This document shows positions 34,685 to 46,164 of a stretch of 64,000 nucleotides of DNA, piece by piece. A program made the translations under genes and the position numbers. The number at the start of each line of letters is the position of its first letter. Position 1 is the stretch's first letter. Source of the stretch: Amphiura filiformis (lineage: Eukaryota; Echinodermata; Ophiuroidea; Amphilepidida; Amphiuridae); the NCBI RefSeq assembly GCF_039555335.1, contig NC_092636.1, positions 3,501,371 through 3,565,370 on the forward strand. Direction: 5' to 3'. The notes below the pieces were generated by a model. It was not told the DNA's origin, made no database searches, and saw nothing but the letters and a program-made list of their open reading frames with translations.

Positions 34685-35453
34685 AGAAGTGACGTAATTA
34701 ATCGGATTAATTACCATAGCAATAGCTGAATACAATTTTGAATTTTTAGCCCTGCATTGCATTTTTCACGCGGTACTTAGGGGCTGTGCAATAATTATGA
34801 GTCCCCGGGGTTAAATTTTCGAACGGCCCGCCAAAAATCGCTTGCTCCCCCCCTCGGCCTGCCAAAATCGCTCCCCCCCATTTTACCCTCCCCAGGGTAA
34901 TTATTGCACAGCCCCTTATGCATCGAACCAATGATGTCAAAGAAAGGCTGATCACTCGCACCTAAAGATTAGTATCTTTGAAAAGAGCGATATTGTATTC
35001 AATCAGGAGGGTGAGAGTTCATCGGGGCAATGTCTGGAACCCAGGTCACGCTATTGTTCGACATAGGCTACATCATTTTAACGCATGCGTGTTCGTCAAT
35101 ACAGCTTTAGTCTTCTCCACTTTCGCAGCACGGTATGTGGAGTGACTGGAATCACACTGACGGCGGAGGAGAATACTAGGTGGTCAGACAGTTTAATTCT
35201 ATCAAGCACATAATACCTGAACAATCACCGTCATTTGGTCGATATACTACAGAATATATTGTATGACCTAGGCTACATCTTCCGGTTTCGTCACGTGATT
35301 TCAGTCGCCTATCCCGACTATTCAATTATTCCTGATTCAATCTATGTTTGCTGATATACACACCGTGCTTGTAGTGCAGGGCGATCTATTCAAAAATTGT
35401 ATTCATGTATTGCTATGGTAGTTAATCCGATCATTACGTCACTTCTACGGCGA
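34685..35453. mobile_element. Nonautonomous DNA element with 60-bp inverted repeats
   Basis: Left ATTCGCCGTAGAAGTGACGT then TTAATCGGATTAATTACCAT, AGCAATA; right end is the inverse (35405-35453). The ends are a relative of the TTCGCCAGCGAAGTG family (AGCGAAGTG replaced by GTAGAAGTG). No transposase. A second MITE is nested at 34780-34915. Confidence 0.8.
34780..34915. mobile_element. Harbinger-type MITE, 136 bp
   Basis: Ends GGGGCTGTGCAATAATTATG and inverse (AATTATTGCACAGCCCC), flanked by TTA at 34777-34779 and 34916-34918. A three-base TTA duplication with a GGG start is typical of PIF/Harbinger. The interior has GGCC-GCCAAAAATCGC repeats. Confidence 0.85.
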
Positions 35454-35459
35454 ATTACT

Positions 35460-36830
35460 ATCTCAAATAACCAAGCCAATGTTGAATTTGAGTGGAATGT
35501 TACTTTTTACCAACTCGATAAAAAGTAACACTCATTGGACACATGTTTGAGCGGGCATTAACGTGTTTTTGCGTGGCAGCGGCAATAAAATTAATGATGG
35601 ATAAAAGACAAAGCCGGATGTAATCATCAACTACAGGGGAATAGGGCAGCAAGATTAAAGGTGGGTGACCCAATTGACAGTCTAATCCATCATCATCCCA
35701 AAAATGCAGATTTTTGTATCAGGGGTAATCTTTTATTTTTCTTTATAAACCTTTAAGGTCTAAAGTATATTTTGTTTAAGCGGTGTAAACAAGAACTTGG
35801 TAGTTTGGTGGTACGCCACAGTGATACACATTTTGTGACCCAAGGTATGTGACCCAATTGACAGACTCATTATCCATGTTTCATCATCAGAACTGAGATT
35901 TTTATATCAGTATCGGAAGAAATTTCATATTTTTTGATTACCCCAGTAAAATGTAACGCCCAAGATATGTTTAGTTTATTTAGATATATAAACCACCTCA
36001 GGAAGTATCTACTAGCTTCTGAGCATTGTTATACACGTATTTGCTTCTCACCTAAAAACCAACTAAGTAACTCAAAACTTGTAAACAGATAGTTTGAAAG
36101 GTAGACCTGATATGTAAAAATATGACCACCCAACTTGAATTCAAAACTTGGAATAAGAACGATTGGGTGACGGGCCTTAATGCGAGTTCAAAAACACCAT
36201 GTGTTAAAATCGTAGCACCGACCTTTAATATAATGTACTTAATTATGTTACAGAGCGAGATAACAATACAAACACGTTCAAATCTACTTATCGGACACGA
36301 CTTGGCCTGCAGGTTGGAAAACTCCGATATACAGCAATTTTGTTCTCATCATTGAATTATTACCAGACCAATGGAATGGAGATCAGGTAAAAGCAAAGAG
36401 TATCTTACATAACGGTAACTTTACCAATTTTGTTTACAAACAAACATAGCATGCAACAATTACTGGCATAATTGTTAAAATATTATGTATTCAGAACATA
36501 AGATATTTCATCCGAAAGAAATATTTTAGATCTACTCCTGATGTATTCTAGTTTATTAGCCAATACAAAGATGTGTTAAGTTAAATCATTGCGATTCAAG
36601 TTCGTCGCATCCAAGTATATATCTTTCGCTGTTGTATGAAATAATGACCATAGCAAAAGCAAACACGTAACCAGAAAAAAGCGACAGGTGCTAATAATGA
36701 TATTAAAGACAGAGGCATTAATTTCAACTCAAAATTAGTGTCATTTACTTTTAATTGCCTTGTTTATATCGCATACAGGTATGCATTTTATCATTTCTTT
36801 CGACTGTGGAGCAGGCGACTACAAAGTTTT
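35460..36830. other. Intergenic, no clear feature
   Basis: A weak duplication: GACCCAATTGACAG occurs near 35668 and 35851. Otherwise nothing seen. Confidence 0.4.
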
Positions 36831-36835
36831 TCCAT

Positions 36836-37075
36836 AGCGAGTGTGTAGAAGAATTCAAATATCACAGATGTACCTTTGTACACCCTGTGGTTCTTGAGTT
36901 ATGTTGTAAAGAGAGCTGAAATAACACTTTTGTAAAACGTACATAACTCATTAACAACAATAAATCAAGCACTGCAAGTTATCAAAGTATATGCACTTTT
37001 GCAAAAAAATCAAAGTGTTGTATTTCAATAATATATTGATTTAGATAATGAAAATCGATTTCTGTGGCTACTGTA
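36836..37075. repeat. Dispersed repeat, copy A
   Basis: GAGTGTGTAGAAGAATTCAA, GGTTCTTGAGTTATGTTGTA, AAACGTACATAACTCATTAA, then ATTGATTTAGATAATGAAAA. Two more copies at 61890 and 62944. No coding content. Confidence 0.75.
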
Positions 37076-37108
37076 TATTCTTCATGTAAGAGAATACCAA
37101 ACAAATCC

Positions 37109-37187
37109 CAACCCTAACCCTAACCCTAATTCTACCCTAACCCTAACCCTAAACCATAACCCTAAACCATAACCCTAATTCTAATCC
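37109..37187. repeat. Interstitial telomere-like repeat, opposite orientation
   Basis: AACCCTAACCCTAACCCTAA, then TTCTACCCTAACCCTAACCC and AAACCATAACCCT twice: CCCTAA copies with decay. Confidence 0.75.
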
Positions 37188-37264
37188 TATTAGTATTTCG
37201 TGCTCTCTTACACTAAGGATAAAGCCAATACGTTCAACCAACACCTTCCTCAATGATGTACGGT

Positions 37265-37970
37265 ATTTAATAAGATTTGACGAGAATGAGTTAAAAATGA
37301 ATGACCGATTTCAATTTGTGTAACAGAAGGAGTTCAAAACTAAATAATTACCAGTGAACATTATCATCAGGAAATCATCCCGTTTGTGTTAATGATGTGT
37401 TTTACGGGTGAACATTATCATCAGCAAACCATCCCGTTGGTGTTAATGATGTGTTTTACGAGAACGATTTGATGAGAATTAATGAGTTAAAAATGATTAG
37501 CGGATAGAAAGCGAACATGCATTATAGGAAACGAATTTGGAGAAAACCTTAATAAAATACTATGCTGAGCCACCAGCCTGGGTGGCTCACGCTCCAGTAA
37601 TTTCAGATAATTGAGCTCAGTAATACATCAAGGAATGTCTTCAAATTCATGAAAAAAAATAGATAATCAGCTTATTGGATAAAAAGCTTAGAAGGAATGT
37701 CTTGCTGCTCAGCGAGTGTTTGTAATTATCAGAAGGTTTTCTCCAAATTCATTCTCTAATGTTATAAGATTTGACGAGAATGAGTTAAAAATGAATACCG
37801 ATTTCAATTTGTCTAACAGAAGGAGTGCAAAACAAAATAATTACCAGTGAACATTATCATCAGGAAACCATCCCGTTGGTGTTAATGATATGTTTTACGA
37901 GAACGATTTAATGAGAATGAGTTAAAAATTATTAGCGGATAGAAAGCGAACATGTAGTGATGGAATGCAA
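37265..37970. repeat. Local duplication around the 37533 MITE
   Basis: GAATGAGTTAAAAATGAAT, CCGATTTCAATTTGT, GTGAACATTATCATCAG and AATGATGTGTTTTACG occur near 37285, partly again near 37400, and near 37780-37900 (AATGATATGTTTTACG). Period about 500 bp, or about 77 bp for the inner piece. Confidence 0.65.
37533..37750. mobile_element. MITE, 218 bp
   Basis: Ends GAATTTGGAGAAAACCTT and AAGGTTTTCTCCAAATTC, exact inverses. The centre has a second hairpin (GCCACCAGCCTGGGTGGC). It lies between two copies of a local duplication (37250-37500 and 37760-37960). Confidence 0.8.
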
Positions 37971-38537
37971 AATGTGGAAACAACTACGGTATATCATTTC
38001 ATTCGAGGCAGTGTCACACACAAAAATACACGTAGGTGGTAGTAGCATAACATTTATTGCATTGATACCAATTTGAACTTTTATATGTCGATGGTGAATA
38101 AATCTCGGGGGTTTTTATTTTCAAAATACTGAGAATTAAGTTTGAATTAAAAGATTCTTTGCTTGGTATAATCTTCAAATAACAGATGGCTCTCTGAAAG
38201 ATAACAAAAATATGTTCAGTTGTACGCACATGCAAAATCCACTGGTAGCGCAGATCCTGGCTGGTAGGCATATATGCAGCTCACCTATCCGTTTCAGTTA
38301 TATTTTACTATGCAGATATATAAAAAAAAAATAGCATAATTTTAAGCATAGTGGGCAAACCATACAGAGCAGTGCTCGACTTAAATGGTTACCCAAACAA
38401 AACATAAATGATTTCATTACTTTTAATATTGTAGCGTATAACAATGCAAAGAGTATTGCAATATATATCTGTTTACATGCACTACAATCGTGCAAATCAT
38501 GTTAAATTTGTCATATTTGGCAGATGAATAGTATTTA

Positions 38538-38769
38538 TAAAGTTGTTTTCTTTAAACTTCCGTGGTCCGGGTACGCGCTGGTGAATTGCGATCGCGTAGA
38601 AGTGACAAGGTCGCCTACTACGCGCCGCGCCAAAGACCAATGGGTCAGCCGGCTTGTTGTCAAGTGCATTGATCAGCCAATCAGCGTGATTGTTTATTGC
38701 TTTTGTGTTTACGCTCGTGTACGCGATACGCACAGGCACGACCACGGAAGTTTAAAGAAAACAACTTTA
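38538..38769. mobile_element. MITE, 232 bp, 28-bp inverted repeats
   Basis: Left TAAAGTTGTTTTCTTTAAAC then TTCCGTGGTC; right GACCACGGAAGTTTAAAGAA then AACAACTTTA. Perfect over about 30 bases, so young. The interior is rich in CGCG and CGTA steps. Confidence 0.85.
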
Positions 38770-39727
38770 GTGCTTATTAATCTACGCTATGGTGGCATTT
38801 TAACAGTATCCTCATACTAGTAGAAAAGGTCATTGAACTTTGCACATGGAGTCAAGTTCAAAATTACTCGAACCTGTTCAAAATTCACACCATCGTAATG
38901 GTTAACTATTTTGGCTGCTTTCTTATCCAGGTAAGGGTAACACAGAAATTTGTCAAGGTCAAATTGATTCAATAGCACTCAATGCGATTCAATAGGTATT
39001 GTCGGTTTTGATGTGTTACTAAGGTAACAAAACATCCTACATAGCACAAACTATTATTTATCTGATTTATCATGGAAAGACCAATAACTTAGGACTATTT
39101 TTAACAAAATCGGTGCATTTGTCAATTTTGCTTGATTGTGCCAAAATCAGACGTCAGAATGTTACCCTTTTGCTCATAACTCAATAACCATACATCGTAG
39201 ATTAACATCGTAACATCCTATGACGTCATTCTGTCAATCATATGACGTCATCAGTGAAGGTTATCCTGATCGTAGACAAGATACAATCACAGCATCACCA
39301 TCTGCTGAAGACGCTAGTCGAACTAGTGAAAACGTTCCAGGTGAGCGAAAAATAGTGTAGTGTTGAAGGTAAACTCTTTAATCATTTTATCTACCACTAC
39401 GTATGAATATCCACTCGTATATTTCCAGAAGTGTTATGTATCTTTAATGTGCAGATGCGATATTAATTTGTAAGCTTTCTGGAACGACCTGAAAGGTTAT
39501 TATCTTATTCTTGCATGGTAAGCCAATATCCTATTATGTTTTGTTTTATAATAATCATGATTAATGATTGAATTAAACGAATAACAAGTAGGCTTTTAAT
39601 CTTGTTGGAAACATTGTATTCTGTTGAAATAAAATAAAAACACTGATTTGCTGTTGGTGTTCAAAATGGGACCAAGTTTCAAAAAGTGAGCCGAGGTGGG
39701 TTTTTTTAAACTTACTGGTTTCTTTAC

Positions 39728-40612
39728 CAGTGGACTTCGGTTGTATATATAAATGCGCATATAAATGCGCACGTGACATCTACAAGTCGCCATACCGTAT
39801 TAAACGATATAAGGTACCCGGATGTACATAAACTCCCCGTGCAAAAGTATAGGGAAAATGACAGGTCGCAAGGAAAATTGCTTTTGCAAAATAGTGGCAT
39901 TGATTGCAAAGGGTAAAATAACTTGACCCGAAAGATAAACTCTTTATTAACGTTTTCCATCACGGAAAAAAAAAATTAACTACGGAAAAGCTAGATATAG
40001 CTGATTTACAAACTTATATTTCATAATTTCCGTGCTAAATGGGCGTGCCAATTGGCCATATCTATGACGTAGTGCTGGTTTCATACTATCATGCTGCTTG
40101 CCGCCGAGCGGTGTGACACATGCGCATTGTAGACAAACAGACACAATCAAGACTTGTGAATGGCTGATAAGTCATGCCTCTTGTCGCAACGGCATGAAAG
40201 TATGAAAGGGGACATGATTGGCTTTAAGGTCAGAACTGTGCAGGCGGCGGATGACATGATCGAGCCGGCAACTTGTGAAACCGCCCGGCCGTATGGCATT
40301 TTCCAATATAGTCGGTTAAGTTTGTGGGGTTCATTATCGAACCCCAACGGTTTTAGCTTGTATTTATATTATTTATCAACATAGGCCTATTTGTTTGTGA
40401 TATTTCAAGCGTTTTAAAATTTCAAAATAATCCCATTCAATTACACGGTTGACGATGAAAATTTACTGAATTTAGAGAATGCAATGCGGCCACCACCTGG
40501 AACTGTGGTCGCAATTTCAGTGATTGACAGTGAGGTAACACGAACATGGCACTGGCCATCTGGTCACGTGCGCATTTATATGCGCATTTATATATACAAC
40601 CAAAGTCCACTG
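39728..40612. mobile_element. Nonautonomous DNA element, 885 bp, about 50-bp inverted repeats
   Basis: Left CAGTGGACTTCGGTTGTATA, TATAAATGCGCATATAAATG, CGCACGTGAC; right is the inverse with one mismatch. TTTAC flanks both sides (39723-39727, 40613-40617). No transposase frame. Confidence 0.85.
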
Positions 40613-41044
40613 TTTACGTTGTCAACGTGTTTTTTTGTTTTCTTTTCTTTTTATGAATGTAGACAAGCAGCTCCAAGCTTGGAAAGTCATCAGGTTACGA
40701 AGTGCTCCATAAAACGAATAAAACGAAAAATAGATGTTTGAAGTTGCTATTCTTGATTCATGACAATAAATAATTAAACAAAACGTTATCAGTCGTTTGT
40801 TTTTAAAACTTGCTCGTCACGCGTGACTGTAATGTTAAGAGGCGTACACAATGATCAATATACATTTTAATACACTTTAATTATTCAAGGCAACATAAAT
40901 ATGTAAAGAAAATGTAAATATGAACAACACACACCCAATGTTGACAATGCCAGAGAGACACAGAGAGTAAGTCCGATTTAGGCCTACTTCAAGTCGGAAC
41001 TGGTAAATGCGCATAAGCGTCTAAATGCCCCGACTAGGCAAGAT

Positions 41045-41690
41045 AATCGTGTTTTAATGTTTGTGGTTCTTTGAAGCCCTGCGGGGTAATCTACTTGGCT
41101 ATCCGAATTTCGCGGTTTGTGGTTCTTTGTAGCCCTTCGGGCCAACCTAGTTGGATATTCCTATTAAGCGGCGGTTGTCAGCGATCTTTCGTGGTTTGTG
41201 GTTTTCATCAAGCCTTGCCATCTATCGGGAGCTAATTTATAGTTTAAGCTTGTTGGATATCCATATTTCGTGGTTTGTGGTTCTTTGTAGCCCTGTGGGG
41301 CAATCTAGTTGCAGATCCAAATTTCGCGGTTTGTGGTTCTTTATAGCCCTGCGGGGCAATCTAGTTGGATATCAATATTAAACGGCAGTTGTTGTTGATC
41401 TTTCGCGGTTTGTGGTCTTAATTTGTTGGATATCCATATTTCGCGGTTTGTGGTTCTTTATAATAGATAGGCCTGCGGGCAATCTGCTTGGATATCCAAA
41501 TTTCGCGGTTTGTGGTTCTTTGTAGTCCCTCTAGTTGGATATCCCTATTAAGCGGCGGTTGTCGGCGATTTTTCGCGGTTTGTGATTTCAATTTCTCTTA
41601 TCAAGCCCTGCCCTCTATCGGGAGCTAATTTATAGTTTAAGCTTGTTAGATATTCATATTTCGTGGTGTGTGGCCCTGAAATTATTTAAA
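41045..41690 (+). repeat. TTTCGCGGTTTGTGGTTCTT minisatellite, left part
   Basis: Units contain TTTCGCGGTTTGTGGTTCTT, TGTAGCCCTGCGGGGCAATC, TAGTTGGATATCC, and every second unit TATTAAGCGGCGGTTGTCGG. About eight degenerate copies before the Tc1-like element. Confidence 0.8.
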
Positions 41691-41702
41691 CTGAATGAAA
41701 TA

Positions 41703-42737
41703 TAGGGTGCACAACTTATAAGTTCCCCCCTACATATTTTTTAAAATAAATCGAAAACTATTTGCCGAAATGCAAACCTGTAAAATGCTATGGGTAGCCT
41801 TATTTGTTTTACAAATGTGGACCAAATTTTAGCGTCACACGTCGTTGCGTTCAGTCACAATGGTTCATTATGTAAAAAAAGGAGACCGTTTTAAACAGTG
41901 TTAAAAGTTGCATCTGAGTGCATAGGACTCAATCTCAAACAATACAGTAGGCCAGGGATATTCATGTGTTTGTAAAAGAAAACTTAATCTTTGGTATTCT
42001 TCTTCTTCTTGAAAAGCAAAGCAGGTGTTTTATTCATTTCTTTTTAATGATAAATGTCTGAGATGGAAGGGATATGTACTGCAATGAGAATAGACCACAT
42101 CGTCAGTAGTTCATCACATGTGAAAAGTTACATTTTAATAATGCCGCGTTTGCCCGAATTTCTTCGCGGTAGAGCAATAGGTTTGCTGGATGAAAATGTA
42201 CCGGTGAAAGAAATTGCTCGTCGTATGGGAGTTGCGCATAATGCAATTCGAAAATTGAGAACAAAATTTCAGTTGACAGGAGAGGTGAAAAATCAGCCGA
42301 GAGCACCTCGTCGACGTGTCACGACTGTTCGTCAGGACATGTCTATAGTGAATATGGCTGAAACCCGTCGAAAAATGTCATTGCGTTTATTGCGTTTCAA
42401 TAAATTATATCGTGCTCGTTTCCCAAACAAATTTGACTTACACATTTCGATTTTCATAAGTTTTCACCACGTATCTCTTTACAAACACATGGACACGCCT
42501 AACATACTGTATTGTTTGACAATTGACTCCTATGGACTCAGGTGCAACTTTTAAAACTCCCTCTTTTTCTACATAATGAACCATTGTGGCCAAACGCAAC
42601 GATGTGTGACACTACAAATTGGCCCAGATTTGTAAAACAAATAAGGTTACTCATAACTTTTTACAATTTTACATTTCGTTAAATAATTTTCGATTTATTT
42701 CAAAAAGCATTAGGGGGAACTTATAAGTTGTGCACTG
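41703..42737 (+). mobile_element. Tc1-like transposon with about 250-bp inverted repeats, internally deleted
   Basis: Left end GGTGCACAACTTATAAGTTC and right end its inverse. The inverted similarity extends about 250 bp inwards on each side (to near 41960 and 42480), including TCACAATGGTTCATTATGTA and CAATACAGTA. TA dinucleotides flank both ends (41701-41702, 42738-42739). The element splits a minisatellite array. Confidence 0.8.
42141..42554 (+). CDS. Tc1-like transposase, N-terminal DNA-binding part only
   Basis: The frame starts at MPRLPEFLRGRAIGLLDENV and continues VKEIARRMGVAHNAIRKLR, then a basic stretch QPRAPRRRVTT. This is the paired-like helix-turn-helix and GRPR-type hook of Tc1/mariner transposases. 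After about residue 85 the similarity stops, and the frame runs into the right terminal inverted repeat with no DDE catalytic domain. It could at most make a DNA-binding peptide. An ATG 29 codons upstream (42054) is also in frame, but the family normally begins at MPR. Confidence 0.7.
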   Translation: MPRLPEFLRGRAIGLLDENVPVKEIARRMGVAHNAIRKLRTKFQLTGEVKNQPRAPRRRVTTVRQDMSIVNMAETRRKMSLRLLRFNKLYRARFPNKFDLHISIFISFHHVSLYKHMDTPNILYCLTIDSYGLRCNF

Positions 42738-42774
42738 TATATAATTTCAGTCTGAGCTGTGAACAGAGACACTG

Positions 42775-43620
42775 ATAAATGTATTGGATATCCAAATTTT
42801 GCGGTTTGTGGTTCTTTATAGCCCTGCGAGGCAATCTAGTTGGATATCAATATTGAGCGGCAGTTGTTGTTGATCTTTCGCGGTTTGTGGTCTTAATTTG
42901 TTTGATATCCATATTTCGCGGTCTGTGGTTCTTTATAATCGATAGGCCTGCAGGCAATCTAGTTGGATATCCAAATTTCGCGGTTTTGTGGTTCTTTGTA
43001 GCCCTGCTAGTTGGATATCCCTATTAAGCGGTGGTTATCGGCGATTTAATTTCCCTCAGCAAGCCCTGCCGGAAGCTAATTCATAGTTTAACCTGGTTGG
43101 ATATCCATATTTCGTGGTGTGTGATTCTTTGTAGCCCTGCGGGGCAACCTAGTTGGATATCCAAATTTCGCAGTTTGTGGTTCTTTATAGCCCTGCGAGG
43201 CAATCTAGTTGGATATCAATATTGAGCGGCAGTTGTTGTTGATCTTTCGCGGTTTGTGGTCTTAATTTGTTGGGTACGGTTTTGTGGTTCTTTTTAATCG
43301 ATAGTTATGCGGGCAATCTAGTTGAATATCCACATTTCGCGGTTTGTGGTTCTTTGTAGCCCTGGATATCCCTATTAAACGGCGGTTATCGGCGATCTTT
43401 CGCGGTTTGTGATTTTAATTTCCCTTCAAGCCCTGCCCTCTATCGGGAGCTTAATTTATAGTTTAAGCTTGTTGGATATCCATATTCCGTGGTGTGTGAT
43501 TCTTTGTAGCCTTACGGGGCAACCTAGTTGGATATCCAAATTTCGCGGTTTGTGGTTCTCAATATCAATATTCAGCGGCAGTTGTTGGCGATCTTTTTCT
43601 TTTATAATATTTATTCCAAA
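42775..43620 (+). repeat. TTTCGCGGTTTGTGGTTCTT minisatellite, right part
   Basis: Continues the array after the Tc1-like element with about ten units. The 43-bp sequence TAATTTCAGTCTGAGCTGTG, AACAGAGACACTGATAAATG stands at 42740 and again at 43623, so about 880 bp has been duplicated. Confidence 0.8.
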
Positions 43621-43883
43621 TATAATTTCAGTCTGAGCTGTGAACAGAGACACTGATAAATGTGTTTTAAATGACGAAAAAGTCATGATAGTCAGGCATG
43701 GTGAAAGCATCTGGATGGTGAAAGTAGGTCGGCCCTATGTCTAGGCCTAGGCCTAAATGTGAATAAAAAATAAAACATGTTTGTTTGGTGAAAAAAATAT
43801 AATATCACAATAGCAATGGATATTCGAAATGGTGTTATTCTTGATTTATGACAATAAATTGGTTAATAAAACATTTAAAAAAA

Positions 43884-43967
43884 GTGATGAGAAGTTTCGA
43901 ACTTGAGCAAAAATTCATAAATGGATTAGAGGTCCATGGCCTTAACCGCTTCGCCACAGGGACGATA
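43884..43967 (-). pseudogene. tRNA-Ser-like pseudogene
   Basis: Minus strand: GTCCCTGTGGCGAAGCGGTT then AAGGCCATGGACCTCTAATC matches the D-arm and anticodon-stem pattern of serine tRNAs (GGC-AAG-GGTTAAGGC-ATGGA...TCCAT). It has a long variable arm and AAGTTCGAAACTT as the T arm. The first stem is poorly paired and the anticodon loop is aberrant, so it is likely a pseudogene or SINE head. Confidence 0.5.
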
Positions 43968-43969
43968 TA

Positions 43970-46160
43970 ACGAGGTGTGAAAGTGGAGTATTTATTAATA
44001 TGAATGTATGCTGTGGTCGAGAAAGAATAAAAGAATTGTGAAAAACTTGATTTGTTGGCAAATGGGATCCAGAATTTGTATGTAGTGTATCCAGGAAAAT
44101 GCTAGGGTATGTTTAATGTTTTAGGTAAAGGCAGAAATGAACTCTACAACCCCTAAAACCCAGTCAGTGACACCAAATTTACTGCTTAAATGTTCTAGGA
44201 TCTTAGATATGGTAACTTATATGGGGCAATAAGCATTTTGGCTGCCATCTTGAAAAAGGGCGAAAACACCCAAAAAGCTACCACTGCTCCACTCCACAAA
44301 CTTTCAAACTGAGTTGTTTTACTTGCCAAAAATCGTTATGCGCATTTCCCCCTCATTTGATACCATTGACCATAATTTTGTACCGAGGCTGATCAATTCA
44401 TTATTCAACTCAATTCAGTGACTTGTTCTACACAGAGACACGAAAGTGGCCCAAGCTGTTTTTTAGGACTATTTTTTAATCTAGGCATATCTAGGCATTA
44501 GCAGCTGAAATCTAGGAGATAACGCTGACGAAACTTCGACGGCTAGGTACAAGTGACCTGGTGAACGAAGAGGGTCGCTGTAGATACCTGGTCGGGGTAT
44601 TTTTACAGGACAGGCAATTGTAGCCGACAATCGGGCTGTAAACGAGGTCTTTATCATGGATCATCTGCCCCGCCATTACCAGATGAACCACGGGGAGAGC
44701 GGATATTTTTTTGGTCCTGCGGGGAATTGGATCCGGGACCTCTCGCACCAAAAGGCAAAGACCTTAACCAGTGTGCCACGCTGCTCCCTTGACAATTAGC
44801 AATATCTTCGCTTGTAGACCATTTTATTGAGACAAAGCTTATATACTGTAGTAGCTGAAGAATTATCTTGATGACCAAGTAAAAACTGAACACATGTTTG
44901 CCTAAAACTATTTTCTATATTTTATATTTTTCTTACATCCTGTATTATGTGAATTTTACGTTCAATTTCTGGCAACAAAATACATAGCAAGAGATAAAGG
45001 TACCAGGTGATGTTGATGAGAACACAAATAAAAAAACAATTAACAACCATCCCTATATTAGTTAAATGCAGTTTTAATTGCCGCTTATGAAAAATACATA
45101 CATACGTGTTACTTATGTTAGATCTTAAATGCAATTTAATCGCCACGTTTAAAAAATACATTATGTGTATGGTAGACAACCTATTAATGGCTATTCACGC
45201 CTTAAACGACAGGTTTCATAGTAGATAAAAGGTCTGATGACACTACCAGCAATTTACACGTGGCTGTAATACACTATTAAAAAGCCATACGACAAAGGCG
45301 GCGGAAGCAGCGGGACGTTCCCCTTAAATATCCTAATAAAAGAAAAGTAAAACAATAATCAAACTGTGTATCTTCCATTGCAGCCCGAAAAGCCCATGTT
45401 TTGGTCGAAAATAAGGTACAATTACAAAATTCACCGTCATTTTGGGCTCAAATTGAATGTTCCAGTAAACGGAAAAAATATGCAATTTGCACAGTTTATA
45501 CGTCAAGACGTAAGACGAATAGCGATAAGCACATAGTTTACACGTCACTGATTCAATGATATGTTGCACGCGATGTTTTTAAATTCTACTGTAATTAAAG
45601 CACTTCAGGCTTGGTCTTTCACCCTGTATTTTAGTACACCTTGGGCATTACAATCATGCAAAAAGTAAATATTCTAGAAAAATTGAAGGCGTTGCTGTGG
45701 AGCAGATCACTTATTATGGCTTTTAAGTCGAGAAATGTTTTGTTAAAATTTTTTTCATTTCAAAAATACCTAATTTTTACGCTATTGCTGGGATCACTGA
45801 ATGGACCTAGCCAAATTAATTGTAATAGCCAGTGTGGTTTCTTTAACTTCTGAAAAGAAGAGACATTTCCTGTCTGTTATACCTATTATTATAATATTTC
45901 AGCATTTTGAGTAAAAATAACAAAATTAATGTAATTTGATGGAAATTATACATTATGGTTTTAACCTTGAAGCCACCTGGCGCACATATAAGAGCATAGA
46001 GTTCGACGTTTGGCCATTAAAGAGAAGATTTATAATTTATTTCGATAAAAAAAAGAGCGGTTATTGCACCACAAACTGGTGGACTGAGCTAAGTGTACGC
46101 TTCACTTTTAGAAATTACTAAACCCGTGGTTTTCATTTAATTTTATAGAAATTGAACCAA
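43970..46160. other. Intergenic, SINE apart nothing certain
   Basis: 45060-45170 has a two-copy repeat (AATTGCCGCTTATGAAAAAT / AATCGCCACGTTTAAAAAAT). The frame at 45641-45853 has no family features. Confidence 0.4.
44510..44790 (-). mobile_element. tRNA-derived SINE
   Basis: Minus strand begins AAGGGAGCAGCGTGGCACAC, TGGTTAAGGTCTTTGCC (A box), then GAGAGGTCCCGGATCCAATT (B-box region), and continues into a unique body with CCCCGTGGTTCATCTGG and TAGCCGTCGAAGTTTCG. Third separate tRNA-headed family in the window. Confidence 0.55.
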
Positions 46161-46164
46161 TCAG

